This document shows positions 1 to 8,192 of a DNA stretch of 28,032 bases, in pieces. The DNA comes from Mesostigma viride (lineage: Eukaryota; Streptophyta; Mesostigmatophyceae; Mesostigmatales; Mesostigmataceae): NCBI GenBank assembly GCA_009746045.1, contig RPFO01002057.1, positions 1-28,032 on the forward strand, given 5' to 3'. Every line of letters begins with the position of its first letter. Position 1 is the first letter of the stretch. The notes under the pieces are model-generated. The model was not told where the DNA came from and did not search any database. It was given only the letters and a program-made list of their open reading frames with translations. Made by a program: the position numbers and the translations under genes.

Positions 1-1063
1 ATGCGGATGGTCCCGCGTTCTCCAGCAGCCTCTTGTCCAGGCCGATGGCTTTCAACACCTCGCTTCTCTTCTGCAAGTGGCACGCGCTCCCGACACTCAC
101 GCAAACGCCCTCTTTCGACAAGCGAGCGGATAGAGTCCTGGCCCGCGCGCCGGGAAACGCGACGCTGATCAGGTTGGGGAGGGACTTGGACAAGTTCTTC
201 GGACCGTTGAACACGCCGCCGAGCTTCTGCAGCTCCTCCCTGAACTTGAGGCGGTTGTGGCGCAACGAGTCCATGATCTTCTTCCGCGACTTGCGGTTGA
301 TCGCCATCGCGGCCGCTAGGCTGGCGATGAGCGGCGGACTCTCCGTGCCCGGCCGGACGCCGTGCTCTTGGCTCCCGCCGAACGTGTGCGGCGTCAGACA
401 GTTCGTGCTGTTCTTGATGATCAGCCCCCCTATTCCCTTGATCCCGTGGATCTTGTGGCCACTCAACGTGAAAGAGTCCAGGCATTGTTGGCCGACGATG
501 GGGAATTTCCCGGCCGCCTGGGTCGTGTCCGAATGAAAGTGGACGGACGCCCCGATCGCGCGCCTTATTTTACAGAGGTCTTGTATGGTCCCGATTTCGT
601 TATTCGCGTAAATAAAAGATGCCAACCTTATATGACCCTTGTGTTTCTTGACTTCTTCTCGCAGCCTGTCTAGCCGTAAGAACCCCTCGTGGTCGACGGG
701 GATTCTCACCAACTTCATATCCTTGTGCTTGCTCGCCATGTGTTCTAGCGGCTTCATCCCGGCGGGATGCTCGATCGTGCTCGTGAGGACGACCCCTTTG
801 TAGCCGTGCTTCTCCATCACGCCGTTCAGAAGGAGGTTCATGCTCTCCGTGGACCCCGACGTGAACACCAGGTGTGATCTCGGGGCGCCCAGGTTTCGCA
901 GGATGTCTCGCCGCGACCTCTCCACGATCTCGCGAGCCATCTTGCCCACGTCGTGGCTCGAGGACGGGTTGCCGTAGAGCGTCTTCGCGACATTCGACAT
1001 CTCCTCGACCGACTCCTTGTACGGACGCGTGGTGGATATCGAATCCAAGTACACCTCCTTCAT
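1..1063 (-). CDS. NifS/IscS-like cysteine desulfurase (3' end beyond window)
   Basis: The 354 codons visible read as a class-V PLP-dependent cysteine desulfurase, which takes sulfur from L-cysteine as an enzyme persulfide for Fe-S clusters or thio-modification. Seen: an N-terminal YLDSISTTRP segment, GNPSSSH near residue 31, the FTSGSTESMN cofactor loop near 67, the IEHP histidine at 99, the SGHKIHG segment with the PLP lysine at 204, and the SVGSACHLQ loop with the catalytic cysteine at 328. These spacings match bacterial IscS almost residue for residue. The start at 1063 follows a TATATA element by a few bases. The gene is divergent from the zinc-finger ORF at 1107. Known: NifS-like proteins occur in asfarviruses and relatives. 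The C-terminus lies outside the window, so completeness cannot be judged. No scaffold protein gene is visible nearby, so a direct role in viral Fe-S assembly is inference. Confidence 0.93.
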   Translation of the reverse strand, partial: MKEVYLDSISTTRPYKESVEEMSNVAKTLYGNPSSSHDVGKMAREIVERSRRDILRNLGAPRSHLVFTSGSTESMNLLLNGVMEKHGYKGVVLTSTIEHPAGMKPLEHMASKHKDMKLVRIPVDHEGFLRLDRLREEVKKHKGHIRLASFIYANNEIGTIQDLCKIRRAIGASVHFHSDTTQAAGKFPIVGQQCLDSFTLSGHKIHGIKGIGGLIIKNSTNCLTPHTFGGSQEHGVRPGTESPPLIASLAAAMAINRKSRKKIMDSLRHNRLKFREELQKLGGVFNGPKNLSKSLPNLISVAFPGARARTLSARLSKEGVCVSVGSACHLQKRSEVLKAIGLDKRLLENAGPSA

Positions 1064-1064
1064 G

Positions 1065-1073
1065 CGTATATAA
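1065..1073. promoter_or_regulatory. Bidirectional TATA-type promoter
   Basis: GTATATAAA lies between the divergent starts at 1063 (minus) and 1107 or 1074 (plus). It is the only AT-rich stretch in the short gap and probably serves both genes. Confidence 0.5.
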
Positions 1074-1106
1074 ATGTTCCAGACTTTTGTGATACCATCG
1101 TGCTTG

Positions 1107-1646
1107 ATGTTCCGCTGCCGAATTTGCCACGACCCGCGCGCGTCTCGCGGCCTGTGTTCCCACTGCTTGCACTCCTACTTGGGGCGAACGCCGGAACAAG
1201 TGGAAGAGAGCTATCGAGTGTGCGCCGAACTCGGCATACCGGCGTGGGTGGGGGCCGATCACGTGAAAGCGTATCTGCAGAGGACGGACCCGAGCATCAC
1301 GAGGGTCATTCTGTTTTCCATACAGCCTCCCGATCTGCCGGACATCATACGGAGATACGCGGGGCGGAGGCGTTACAGTGACGTGGTGGACGAGATAAAA
1401 CGCGCGAACCTGCTGCGGCACGTCGCGAACGTGTCCAAGGATATACAACGCAACTTCGTCTCCACGAACGTGCGCGCGGCCCACAAGAACCGACTCCCCT
1501 CTCTGCGCACGTTGGCGTACCTGCAATTGTCTACGCTGGATATGCGATTCGCGAGACAGTATGGATGCGACCAATTCATTGGCAAGCTTCCGACTGCACA
1601 TGGAGCGCGCGAAGGTGCTCGTCCGACAGGCGAACGACCGAGTTGA
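1107..1646 (+). CDS. Small zinc-ribbon protein, N-terminal part of a possible split gene
   Basis: Not recognised as a known family. The chosen start gives 179 residues opening with CRIC-x10-CSHC, a complete four-cysteine zinc-ribbon or treble-clef knuckle (residues 3-19). The rest is a charged helical region. An in-frame ATG at 1074 would add 11 residues but sits directly on the TATA element, so 1107 is preferred. The last 60 or so bases have poor third-position GC, while the overlapping frame that becomes the next ORF has the GC-rich third positions typical here. The switch falls near 1585. The two ORFs may therefore be one protein with two zinc modules joined by a +1 shift, or two overlapping genes. 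There is no homopolymer at the switch, unlike the other frame breaks in this window. Confidence 0.6.
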   Translation: MFRCRICHDPRASRGLCSHCLHSYLGRTPEQVEESYRVCAELGIPAWVGADHVKAYLQRTDPSITRVILFSIQPPDLPDIIRRYAGRRRYSDVVDEIKRANLLRHVANVSKDIQRNFVSTNVRAAHKNRLPSLRTLAYLQLSTLDMRFARQYGCDQFIGKLPTAHGAREGARPTGERPS

Positions 1647-1965
1647 GGAGACCGTGTCCCACCAAAAGTGCTGCTTCTGCCACGAGTTCCCCATGGAGGG
1701 CTACCGCATGATCGGGGTGCTGAGAGACGCGGAGACGCGCGAGATCCCTCCTCTGTTCTCGTGCACTCCGTGCGCGAAACGGGAATTCTTGCGGTCTAAG
1801 CTGTTGCGCACGAACCAAGTGCACCTGGTGACCGTGGAGAGAGACACCACGTTCGAGATCCACAAAATCGTCCACTTCACGAGGAAGCCCAAAGAAGAAG
1901 CCCCGCCGGCGGCGAAAGACGCGGACGACGACGGGATCAGCTTCTTGAAAATGTTCCGAAGATAA
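1561..1965 (+). CDS. Small Cys4 zinc-finger protein, overlaps the preceding ORF
   Basis: The 134-residue frame carries CCFC near residue 37 and CTPC about 25 residues later, enough for one Cys4 zinc site, then a basic helix and an acidic, Lys-rich tail ending in FLKMFRR. The first ATG is at 1561; another at 1600 would shorten the overlap with the upstream ORF to 47 bases. Codon third positions become GC-rich from about 1585, which fits either a start at 1600 or continuation of the upstream protein through a frame shift. No family is recognised. A role in transcription or nucleic-acid binding is possible from the zinc site but is only inference. It ends 24 bases before the next gene. Confidence 0.65.
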   Translation: MDATNSLASFRLHMERAKVLVRQANDRVEETVSHQKCCFCHEFPMEGYRMIGVLRDAETREIPPLFSCTPCAKREFLRSKLLRTNQVHLVTVERDTTFEIHKIVHFTRKPKEEAPPAAKDADDDGISFLKMFRR

Positions 1966-1989
1966 ATATATGATTTTATTAACAATACA

Positions 1990-2289
1990 ATGGGCGAGGA
2001 AGTAAAAGTATCAAAATGGACACTTGCCGCCATCGTGACATCGATACTGACGGTTAGTAACATACTGAGGGTGCTCGTCTTCTTGAGTTTCTGGATCGCG
2101 GTGCAGTTCGCATCCAGGAAGGTTCCGAAAGCCGATAGCAAGGCCGGGATGGAAGACCCGTTCACGTGGAGACAAGCCTTCTACTTCCTGGCGTTCGGAC
2201 GACCGCCGAAGGAGAGGGTGGACATGAACACCACCAACAAGATCGAGAACTTGGCCACCGCCAACATGTTCTTCATGTCCGTATTGTAA
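1990..2289 (+). CDS. Small single-pass membrane protein
   Basis: A 99-residue protein with one clear hydrophobic segment at about residues 12-42 (isoleucine, leucine, valine and phenylalanine rich), followed by a basic stretch and a soluble C-terminal half with FTWRQAFYFLAFG and a Thr/Asn-rich end. The ATG at 1990 follows an AT-rich stretch (AAATATATGATTTTATT) that stands out in this GC-rich genome and probably contains the promoter. It sits next to the capsid and membrane-protein block, so a virion membrane role is plausible but unproven. No family is recognised. Confidence 0.7.
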   Translation: MGEEVKVSKWTLAAIVTSILTVSNILRVLVFLSFWIAVQFASRKVPKADSKAGMEDPFTWRQAFYFLAFGRPPKERVDMNTTNKIENLATANMFFMSVL

Positions 2290-2304
2290 ATGACGACGCA
2301 ATGA

Positions 2305-3420
2305 TTAAGATAATCTAAACATTTCATTTCCTAAACGATTCAGCATTTGACTTTGCTCGTGGAACCACTTCAGCACATGCCATAGACCGACTGCACTAAC
2401 CGCTCCTACACCAGTGCCGACGGCGAGGTCGGAGTTAGTAGGATCAATGACACCCCCTTCGTACGTCGGGAGTTCACAATTTCCGTTTATATTGAACCCG
2501 TCGTTAGGACACACATTATTCGTATCCTCGTTATAAGGCGGTTGTTGAAAAGACGTTTGATTGAAACGGGGCGTCTCGAAACCGCCGCGGTTTCCGAAAA
2601 CGCCGTTCATGGCTCTCCCTATCATGTAATTGTACGCCAGCAGACCAATGACGTTGAGAACGATTTGAAACCACTGCGCCCGTGTGAGCTGAGCGTTTTG
2701 ACCGTCAGCGACCGCGGAAGACCCTTCCGCGGGTTCAAGCGCTCCATCCGAGCCCGTCGGCCCGATAGCGTTAGACCCATCCGCGCGTGCAGGCGCTCCA
2801 TCCGACGCCGACGACACCGAGGCCATCGACGGAGCCTGGTTTTGTCCGTTGTTCATCATCGAGGCGATCCTATCCACCAAGTCTTCTACCTGACCGGCCG
2901 GAGGCACCGAGTGACCAGACGTCGGCGGCTGTGACGCTTGATCAGACGCCCCTTCTCCCCTCCCCGGTTGTTCAGGTACAGGTACAGGTACAGGTACAGG
3001 TACAGGTGCAGGTGCGGGTGGAGGTACAGGCGGAACCCCCCCCGGATTAATTACAACGTCTGGATGTGTGTTTCGTCGGTTTTGTGTAAAGTGGGTATTG
3101 CCTCCCCCGTTGTGAAATCTGAAATTCCTGAAAATGTGACCGAATAAAGCATCGAGGTCCACAAATCGTTGTTGTGATTGAGACCGCGTCCCCCCCCACG
3201 GTCCGTGGTGTTCTTGCGCGGGCTCGGGGTGTCCGGGGTACGCGTGCTCGTGTTCGGGATGAGGGTGCGGGTCCCGGTCGGGCAGCCGTTCCTCGGGTCG
3301 GGGCGGGATCGGCCACGTGTAGGGCAACCCGGACATGTTCGTGAAGGGGTGAGGCCGTGCGATCTGGTTCGCCGCCATCGCGGCGAGCCTGCCCCTATCG
3401 ACATTGATGTACGCGTCCAT
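2305..3420 (-). CDS. Pro/Asn/Gly-rich membrane-associated protein next to the capsid gene
   Basis: A 371-residue protein of no recognised family. In order: a His/Pro/Glu-rich region (about residues 25-75), an aromatic segment FGHIFRNFRFH, a PV dipeptide tract encoded by a hexamer repeat, a low-complexity Ala/Ser/Gly region, a hydrophobic segment FQIVLNVIGLLAYNYMIG, an Asn/Gly/Phe-rich stretch with NNVCPNDGFNINGNCELP, and a second hydrophobic segment near the C-terminus. The frame is open upstream to an ATG at 3504 that would overlap the capsid region. I prefer 3420 because TATAATTTTT and CTATACTATA elements lie just before it. It is transcribed divergently from the capsid gene, and the low-complexity composition suits a virion surface or inner-membrane protein (inference). 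Confidence 0.75.
   Translation of the reverse strand: MDAYINVDRGRLAAMAANQIARPHPFTNMSGLPYTWPIPPRPEERLPDRDPHPHPEHEHAYPGHPEPAQEHHGPWGGTRSQSQQRFVDLDALFGHIFRNFRFHNGGGNTHFTQNRRNTHPDVVINPGGVPPVPPPAPAPVPVPVPVPVPEQPGRGEGASDQASQPPTSGHSVPPAGQVEDLVDRIASMMNNGQNQAPSMASVSSASDGAPARADGSNAIGPTGSDGALEPAEGSSAVADGQNAQLTRAQWFQIVLNVIGLLAYNYMIGRAMNGVFGNRGGFETPRFNQTSFQQPPYNEDTNNVCPNDGFNINGNCELPTYEGGVIDPTNSDLAVGTGVGAVSAVGLWHVLKWFHEQSQMLNRLGNEMFRLS
2973..3026. repeat. Hexanucleotide tandem repeat inside a gene (CAGGTA-type)
   Basis: Five exact CAGGTA units followed by four diverged ones. On the minus strand they encode alternating proline-valine or proline-alanine pairs. Because the unit is six bases long, copy-number change keeps the frame. 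Confidence 0.9.
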
Positions 3421-3529
3421 GGGCGAGACAGGGGTCGTATAGTATAGGCGGGCATGATTTCCCGGCGAAAAATTATATCTCGTGTGGATCCTATAGACAC
3501 ACATGTCTTCTTCTTCCCTATGCGCTGTC

Positions 3530-6500
3530 ATGGCCCTCCGGAGTAAGGGGGCGGAGGACGTCCCTCTGATCGGCCCGGCCTCGGACATCACGTTCTGGAA
3601 AACCGTATGGAACCGCCACACGAACTACGCGATCGAGGATTCCGAGATCACGTCGTCCGGCGGTATCGTCGACTACGGCGAGAGCGTCGAGTTCAAGATC
3701 CCCAGGTCCGGCGACCTCCTCCACAAGCTGATGGTGTACATCGAGTTCCCCGCCTTCCCCAACGCCAACTACTCGCCCTTCGCGAAGGACTTCGGCCGCA
3801 TCCTCATCGATTACGTCGAGTACAGCATCGGAGGGTTCGTCGTCGAGCGGCTCACGGGCGACTTCCTGCACGTGAACGACAAGCTCTCCAAGAAGGGGTT
3901 CGAGAGTCACGTCGACAACATGCCCTTCAACCACGGGGGCAGCGTCGAGATCGACAGCAAGGGCAGGGTCACCAACTACTGCAACGGGGCCAAGGCGCAG
4001 AACATCTACATCCCCGTCGAGTTCACGTTCACGCAAGAACCCGGCCTCTCTCTCCCCATGATCGCCATCCAGCACCACGACGTCATGGTCAAGGTGCAGT
4101 TCGCCAAGGCCGCGGATATCTGGACCTACTACACCAACGAGTTCCCCGTGAACACCACCTCCGCCACCCCCATCGACTACTCGGTCGCTCCCTACGTCGC
4201 CTCCGTGGCGGACAACAGCGCCGCCGGAGAGTGGAACTACGACTCCGATCTGAACAACGTCGGGTCCGTCCAGCCGGCCGCCAACACGCCGCTCACCGTC
4301 CTCCACGACTACCAGCAGACGGGGGGCAGCGTCCAATCCGGGTCTTCCGGGTCGGACACCTACGGCGCGACCGCCAACCACGCGTCCATCGACCTGAGCA
4401 ACGCCGGATTCCACGGCGGGCTCACCACCTTCTCGATGGCGACGGACGTGACCGCCCAGAACCCCACCGCAACCTCCACCGGCGCCGTCGCCTACTGGGG
4501 GTTCAACGGCGACGGGAGGGACTACGGCGTCAACGCCTGGAACGGGTCCCTCAAGGGCAGCAGCCAGTACTCCGCCTCCGTCAAGTACAGCGGGACGCAC
4601 AGTCTCGCCGTCACGGACACCAGCGGCGGGTTCGACGTCGCGAGCGCGGCGCTACAGAGCATGCTCTCCAGCGACTTCAGTCTGTCCGTGTTCGTCTACT
4701 TCACCAACAACACCCAACAATGGCAGTCCATCTTCACCGCCAACGCCGGCGTCCAATGGGGTCTCGTCTACAACCCGAGCTGGCGCACGACTCCCGGGTT
4801 CGCCTTTTTCGACCGGGGCAGCAACGTCACCGCGGCCGACAAGCACACGTGGTTCGCCATGACCCCGACCCTGAACACGTGGCATCACATCGTGGTCACC
4901 AGGCAGGGCGGTCAGGTGAGCTTGTACTATGACAACGCGTTGAAGGTGCAGTTCACCCCGACGGCCACCAAACTCGGACCGGGCACCAGCACGATGTGTT
5001 TCGGCAACCAGGTCACATCCCTGCCGTACGCGAACATGATGGGGTACATCGACCAGGGCGCCATCTACTCGTACGCCATCAACGCCGCCACGGTGAACAG
5101 CATCTACACCACCAACGCGGAGATCATCGCCCCCGGCGCCCTGGGCACCGTCCTGCAGCAGTACGGGTCCGGGACGGACTTCGTGCGTCTGCAGCTGGCG
5201 AACTCCGGCGCTCTGGAGCTCGAGACGCGGACCGGAGGCGTGAGTCAGGTCATGGACAAGTTCGCGTCCTCCAACGTGTTCGTGGGCGACGACGCGAAAC
5301 ACAACCTGGTCCTGACGCGCCTCAGCGGCGTGACCCCGTTCCCCGCTTCCATCCCCGGCGAGTGGCTGTTCGCGGGCGGAGCTCTGACCAACACGGGCAC
5401 CGGGAGCAACCTGGCCGTCGTGTCCGGCACGCAGGTGGACGTAAGCACGGGGGAGATCGAGTGGACGAGCTCGTCGACGGCGTTCAGCTCGGGGACGGAC
5501 CGCGTGACGATCGACCTGTCGGAGGCGACCACGGGTCTCACGACCTTCTCCCTGGTCTTCGACTACCGCGTGGACAGCACCAAGCTCGACGGAAACGCCA
5601 TCGCGCTGTTCCAGTTGGGGCCGAACACCACCAACCGCATCGTCGCGGCCACCGGAGCGGACGGGACCTCGCTGTGGATGAACAGCGTGTCGACGGTGAC
5701 GAACGGCGACCTGAACCTGCAGGTGGTCGACAAGAACGGCGTGCCCGCGGTGTTCGCGATGGACGCGTGGCACACGGTCTCCGTGACGCGGCTGGGCGTC
5801 GCGAGCGAGTCTTCCTCGGCGAACGACCTGAGCAAGTTGATCATCTCCGTGGACGGGGTCGCGTATTACGGAGCCGGCCAGGGCTTCCGCTCGGGCGCCA
5901 ACTTCGGAACTTCTCTCCTATTCGGGGCGAACTCCAAGTACGTGTCCCCCATCAAGGAGCGCGTGAAGATCCGCAACGTCCGCTTCTTCAACGGGATTTA
6001 TAATGACAACAACAACAGGTACAAGCTGTATGTCGACGGAGTGGCGAAGACGCTGGCCTACACGCCATTCCTGGGAAACCCCAACATCACTTCCAAGACG
6101 ATGTACATGGGCACGAGCCCCGACGCCCCCGCCGAGTGGTACGCGAAGAACGCGAGGTGGGACCACGTGTGGTTTTTCAACGTGGCGGTCACTCCCAACG
6201 ATATCGGAGCACACGCCGGCGTGGACGGCTCGACTTCCCAGATGCCTGTGGTTCGGCAGATCTGGGCCGCGCAGTTGGACTCCAAGTTCCCGATCACGCG
6301 CGGGAACGAGACCAACAACAGCTACAGCGGGTCCTTCTGGGCGAACCTGTGGGACACGGAGGGGCTCACCCGGTTCGCGGTGGAGACGTGGACCACGGGG
6401 CCAGGAGGGATTCTGACGTACGTCAAGGTCCTCGTGCGGTCCCTGGGCGGGTTCCTGGGCGCGCTGGGGCAGGATTGGCACATGGAGCTGACGTACCCCG

Positions 6501-7225
6501 GCAACATCCCGACGACCATCAACTACCTGCCGGGCACCGCGAACGCGGTGGCGTTCGTGCACCCGCGGGCCGGGTGGATCGCCAGCCCGCCGCCGTTCAA
6601 CTGCAAGCTGCTGGCGCGCATGTTCTACCTGGACGACACGGAGCGCAAGGAGTTCGCGCTCCGGACGCACGAGTACCTGATCACGGAGACGCAGCTCATG
6701 AAGACGCACGTGGGCGGGCAGGAGGAGATCGACATCCGGCTGCAGTTCAACCACCCCGTGAAGGAGCTCATCTTCTTCTACAAGCCGACGGAGCTCGGGT
6801 TCATCGAGAGCAAGTTCCGCTCGGACGCCGAGTTCTCCTACAACGGGTACTGGAACTTCTACAACAACAACAGCGAGTTCGGCGACGGGCACCTGTTCAC
6901 CAAGTGCAATATGACGCTGAACGGGCAGTTCATGTTCGAGGAGGGCCGCGACCCCATCTTCTTCTCGTACCAGCTGCCCGCCGACTACCACACGCGCGTC
7001 GAGAAGAACTCGCGCGTGTACGTGATCCCCTTCTGTCTCGACCCCGAGTCCTGGAAGCCCACCGGGTCCATCAACATGAGCAGGCTCGACAGCGTCAAGC
7101 TCCTCCTCAAGGGACTCGGGCCGTACCCCCACGGCATCCCGCAGGGCACGATCGACATCTACGCACGCAGCTTCAACCTGCTCCGGCTCCAGTCCGGCAT
7201 GGGCGGCAAGCGGTTCGCGTCGTAA
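3530..7225 (+). CDS. MCP: Major capsid protein, double jelly roll, with large LamG-like insertion
   Basis: The outer shell protein of icosahedral nucleocytoviruses. The start at 3530 (MALRSKGAED) gives the family N-terminus GAEDVPLIGPASDITFWK followed by the RHTNY motif; an ATG at 3503 would add nine residues not expected in the family. Jelly roll 1 ends near residue 200 (HHDVMVKVQFA). Jelly roll 2 begins near 1022 with LARMFYLDDTERKEFA and HEYLI, and the protein ends in the classical SFNLLRLQSGMGG. Between them lie about 815 extra residues: segments starting IDLS-GLTTFS near 283 and 657, LamG/concanavalin-like cores with WHHIVVTR near 450, HNLVLTR near 590 and WHTVSVTR near 745, a further LYVDGV piece near 830, and a 110-residue linker. 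At 1231 residues it is about 2.5 times the usual length. There is no intron and the frame is intact. The insertion probably forms a surface tower that could bind glycans (inference). Confidence 0.95.
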   Translation: MALRSKGAEDVPLIGPASDITFWKTVWNRHTNYAIEDSEITSSGGIVDYGESVEFKIPRSGDLLHKLMVYIEFPAFPNANYSPFAKDFGRILIDYVEYSIGGFVVERLTGDFLHVNDKLSKKGFESHVDNMPFNHGGSVEIDSKGRVTNYCNGAKAQNIYIPVEFTFTQEPGLSLPMIAIQHHDVMVKVQFAKAADIWTYYTNEFPVNTTSATPIDYSVAPYVASVADNSAAGEWNYDSDLNNVGSVQPAANTPLTVLHDYQQTGGSVQSGSSGSDTYGATANHASIDLSNAGFHGGLTTFSMATDVTAQNPTATSTGAVAYWGFNGDGRDYGVNAWNGSLKGSSQYSASVKYSGTHSLAVTDTSGGFDVASAALQSMLSSDFSLSVFVYFTNNTQQWQSIFTANAGVQWGLVYNPSWRTTPGFAFFDRGSNVTAADKHTWFAMTPTLNTWHHIVVTRQGGQVSLYYDNALKVQFTPTATKLGPGTSTMCFGNQVTSLPYANMMGYIDQGAIYSYAINAATVNSIYTTNAEIIAPGALGTVLQQYGSGTDFVRLQLANSGALELETRTGGVSQVMDKFASSNVFVGDDAKHNLVLTRLSGVTPFPASIPGEWLFAGGALTNTGTGSNLAVVSGTQVDVSTGEIEWTSSSTAFSSGTDRVTIDLSEATTGLTTFSLVFDYRVDSTKLDGNAIALFQLGPNTTNRIVAATGADGTSLWMNSVSTVTNGDLNLQVVDKNGVPAVFAMDAWHTVSVTRLGVASESSSANDLSKLIISVDGVAYYGAGQGFRSGANFGTSLLFGANSKYVSPIKERVKIRNVRFFNGIYNDNNNRYKLYVDGVAKTLAYTPFLGNPNITSKTMYMGTSPDAPAEWYAKNARWDHVWFFNVAVTPNDIGAHAGVDGSTSQMPVVRQIWAAQLDSKFPITRGNETNNSYSGSFWANLWDTEGLTRFAVETWTTGPGGILTYVKVLVRSLGGFLGALGQDWHMELTYPGNIPTTINYLPGTANAVAFVHPRAGWIASPPPFNCKLLARMFYLDDTERKEFALRTHEYLITETQLMKTHVGGQEEIDIRLQFNHPVKELIFFYKPTELGFIESKFRSDAEFSYNGYWNFYNNNSEFGDGHLFTKCNMTLNGQFMFEEGRDPIFFSYQLPADYHTRVEKNSRVYVIPFCLDPESWKPTGSINMSRLDSVKLLLKGLGPYPHGIPQGTIDIYARSFNLLRLQSGMGGKRFAS

Positions 7226-7226
7226 T

Positions 7227-8168
7227 CTAGCCGCGACCGAACCACGACTTGACCTTGTTGTCCAGATAGATCATGGGATAGTCCAAGTAGCTAGCGTTAT
7301 CGTACGTCCGCGCGGGTTCCGGTAGAGGCCCGATGAACGCCGCGTCCGGACGGACCTCCTTGTGATAAAAGCCCATCTTCCTCTCCGCGTCGCTCACGAC
7401 CCTCCCGTACATCTCTCTGTCCGACTGGACCTTGGCCGCGGCCGCCGCGGCTTGTGCCGTCAAGGCACCGCCGGCGACAGCATAAGGGGCGGCGGCGGAC
7501 AAGGAGGGGCCGTACGCGGACGCCATCGATTTCGCGGCCATCGCGGCATTCGTGGCCGTGTTCCGGAGGACCTGTTGAGCGAGCGGGTCTGTCGCGACTT
7601 TTGTAGCGATCTGTTGGACCATCGGGTCGTTGATGGCCGCCTGGATGGCATCCGTCACCCCGACCGGGCCCGCCGTCGTCGCGGGGAACGCCGCGTTCCC
7701 GAGGGCCGACAGGGCGGCGCTGGCTAACCCGCCCGCTCCCGGCAGCAGCGTCGCGGCGAGGATGGGGATCGCCAGCTTGCCCAGCGTGCCCCACGGCAGG
7801 CTCTTGACGGCGGACATCACCCCGCCCCGCTTCGTCGTCGTCGCCTTTCTCCCCTCGAGGACCTGCCCGAGCATCTGGCACAGGTATCCCTGCGGGAGTT
7901 GCATCAGGGTCTGGTACGGGTGGCCCGTGAGCACGGCCGCTATGACGGCGGTCCTCTCGCGGTCCCGTCCCTGCTGTCGCCCGCACAACTCCGCCAGCAC
8001 CGCCACCACCACCTCCTGCGAGATCAGGTAGCACAGCTGGTCCTGGCTCATCGACAGCACGTGGTAGTCGGACAACTGGGGGTGGAGAGCCTTCACGAGC
8101 CACAGCGCCTCCTGGGGGCGCAGCTCGGCCTTCACGCCCCTCGCACAACGCAGTTTGATCTCTTCCAT
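7227..8168 (-). CDS. Ala-rich protein with central hydrophobic region, unknown function
   Basis: 313 residues starting MEEIKLRCARG at the only ATG near the 5' end. The first 120 residues look folded and helical, with repeated Leu/Gln/Cys (QLCYLISQEVVVAVLAELC). Residues about 125-160 are hydrophobic (GKLAIPILAATLLPGAGG), followed by an Ala-rich region to about 265 and a Tyr-rich tail ending YLDNKVKSWFGRG. It ends one base after the capsid gene stop, so the two are convergent and abutting. The Ala/Gly-rich hydrophobic centre could be a membrane-associated or fusion-like segment, or a pore-type region of a virion protein; I do not recognise the family. Confidence 0.8.
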   Translation of the reverse strand: MEEIKLRCARGVKAELRPQEALWLVKALHPQLSDYHVLSMSQDQLCYLISQEVVVAVLAELCGRQQGRDRERTAVIAAVLTGHPYQTLMQLPQGYLCQMLGQVLEGRKATTTKRGGVMSAVKSLPWGTLGKLAIPILAATLLPGAGGLASAALSALGNAAFPATTAGPVGVTDAIQAAINDPMVQQIATKVATDPLAQQVLRNTATNAAMAAKSMASAYGPSLSAAAPYAVAGGALTAQAAAAAAKVQSDREMYGRVVSDAERKMGFYHKEVRPDAAFIGPLPEPARTYDNASYLDYPMIYLDNKVKSWFGRG

Positions 8169-8192
8169 CGGATACAATACTAAGACACCAGA

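Noticed and set aside
600-1694. 364-codon minus-strand frame
   Set aside because: It overlaps the cysteine desulfurase in another frame and the zinc-finger genes on the opposite strand; no domain, low-complexity Arg/His composition.
3503-3529. Capsid start at the earlier ATG
   Set aside because: It adds nine residues before the family's normal N-terminus; the ATG at 3530 fits the family.
3518-7132. Long open frames antisense to or overlapping the capsid gene
   Set aside because: They are Arg/Val/His-rich shadows expected from strong third-position GC bias in the capsid gene and hold no recognisable domain.
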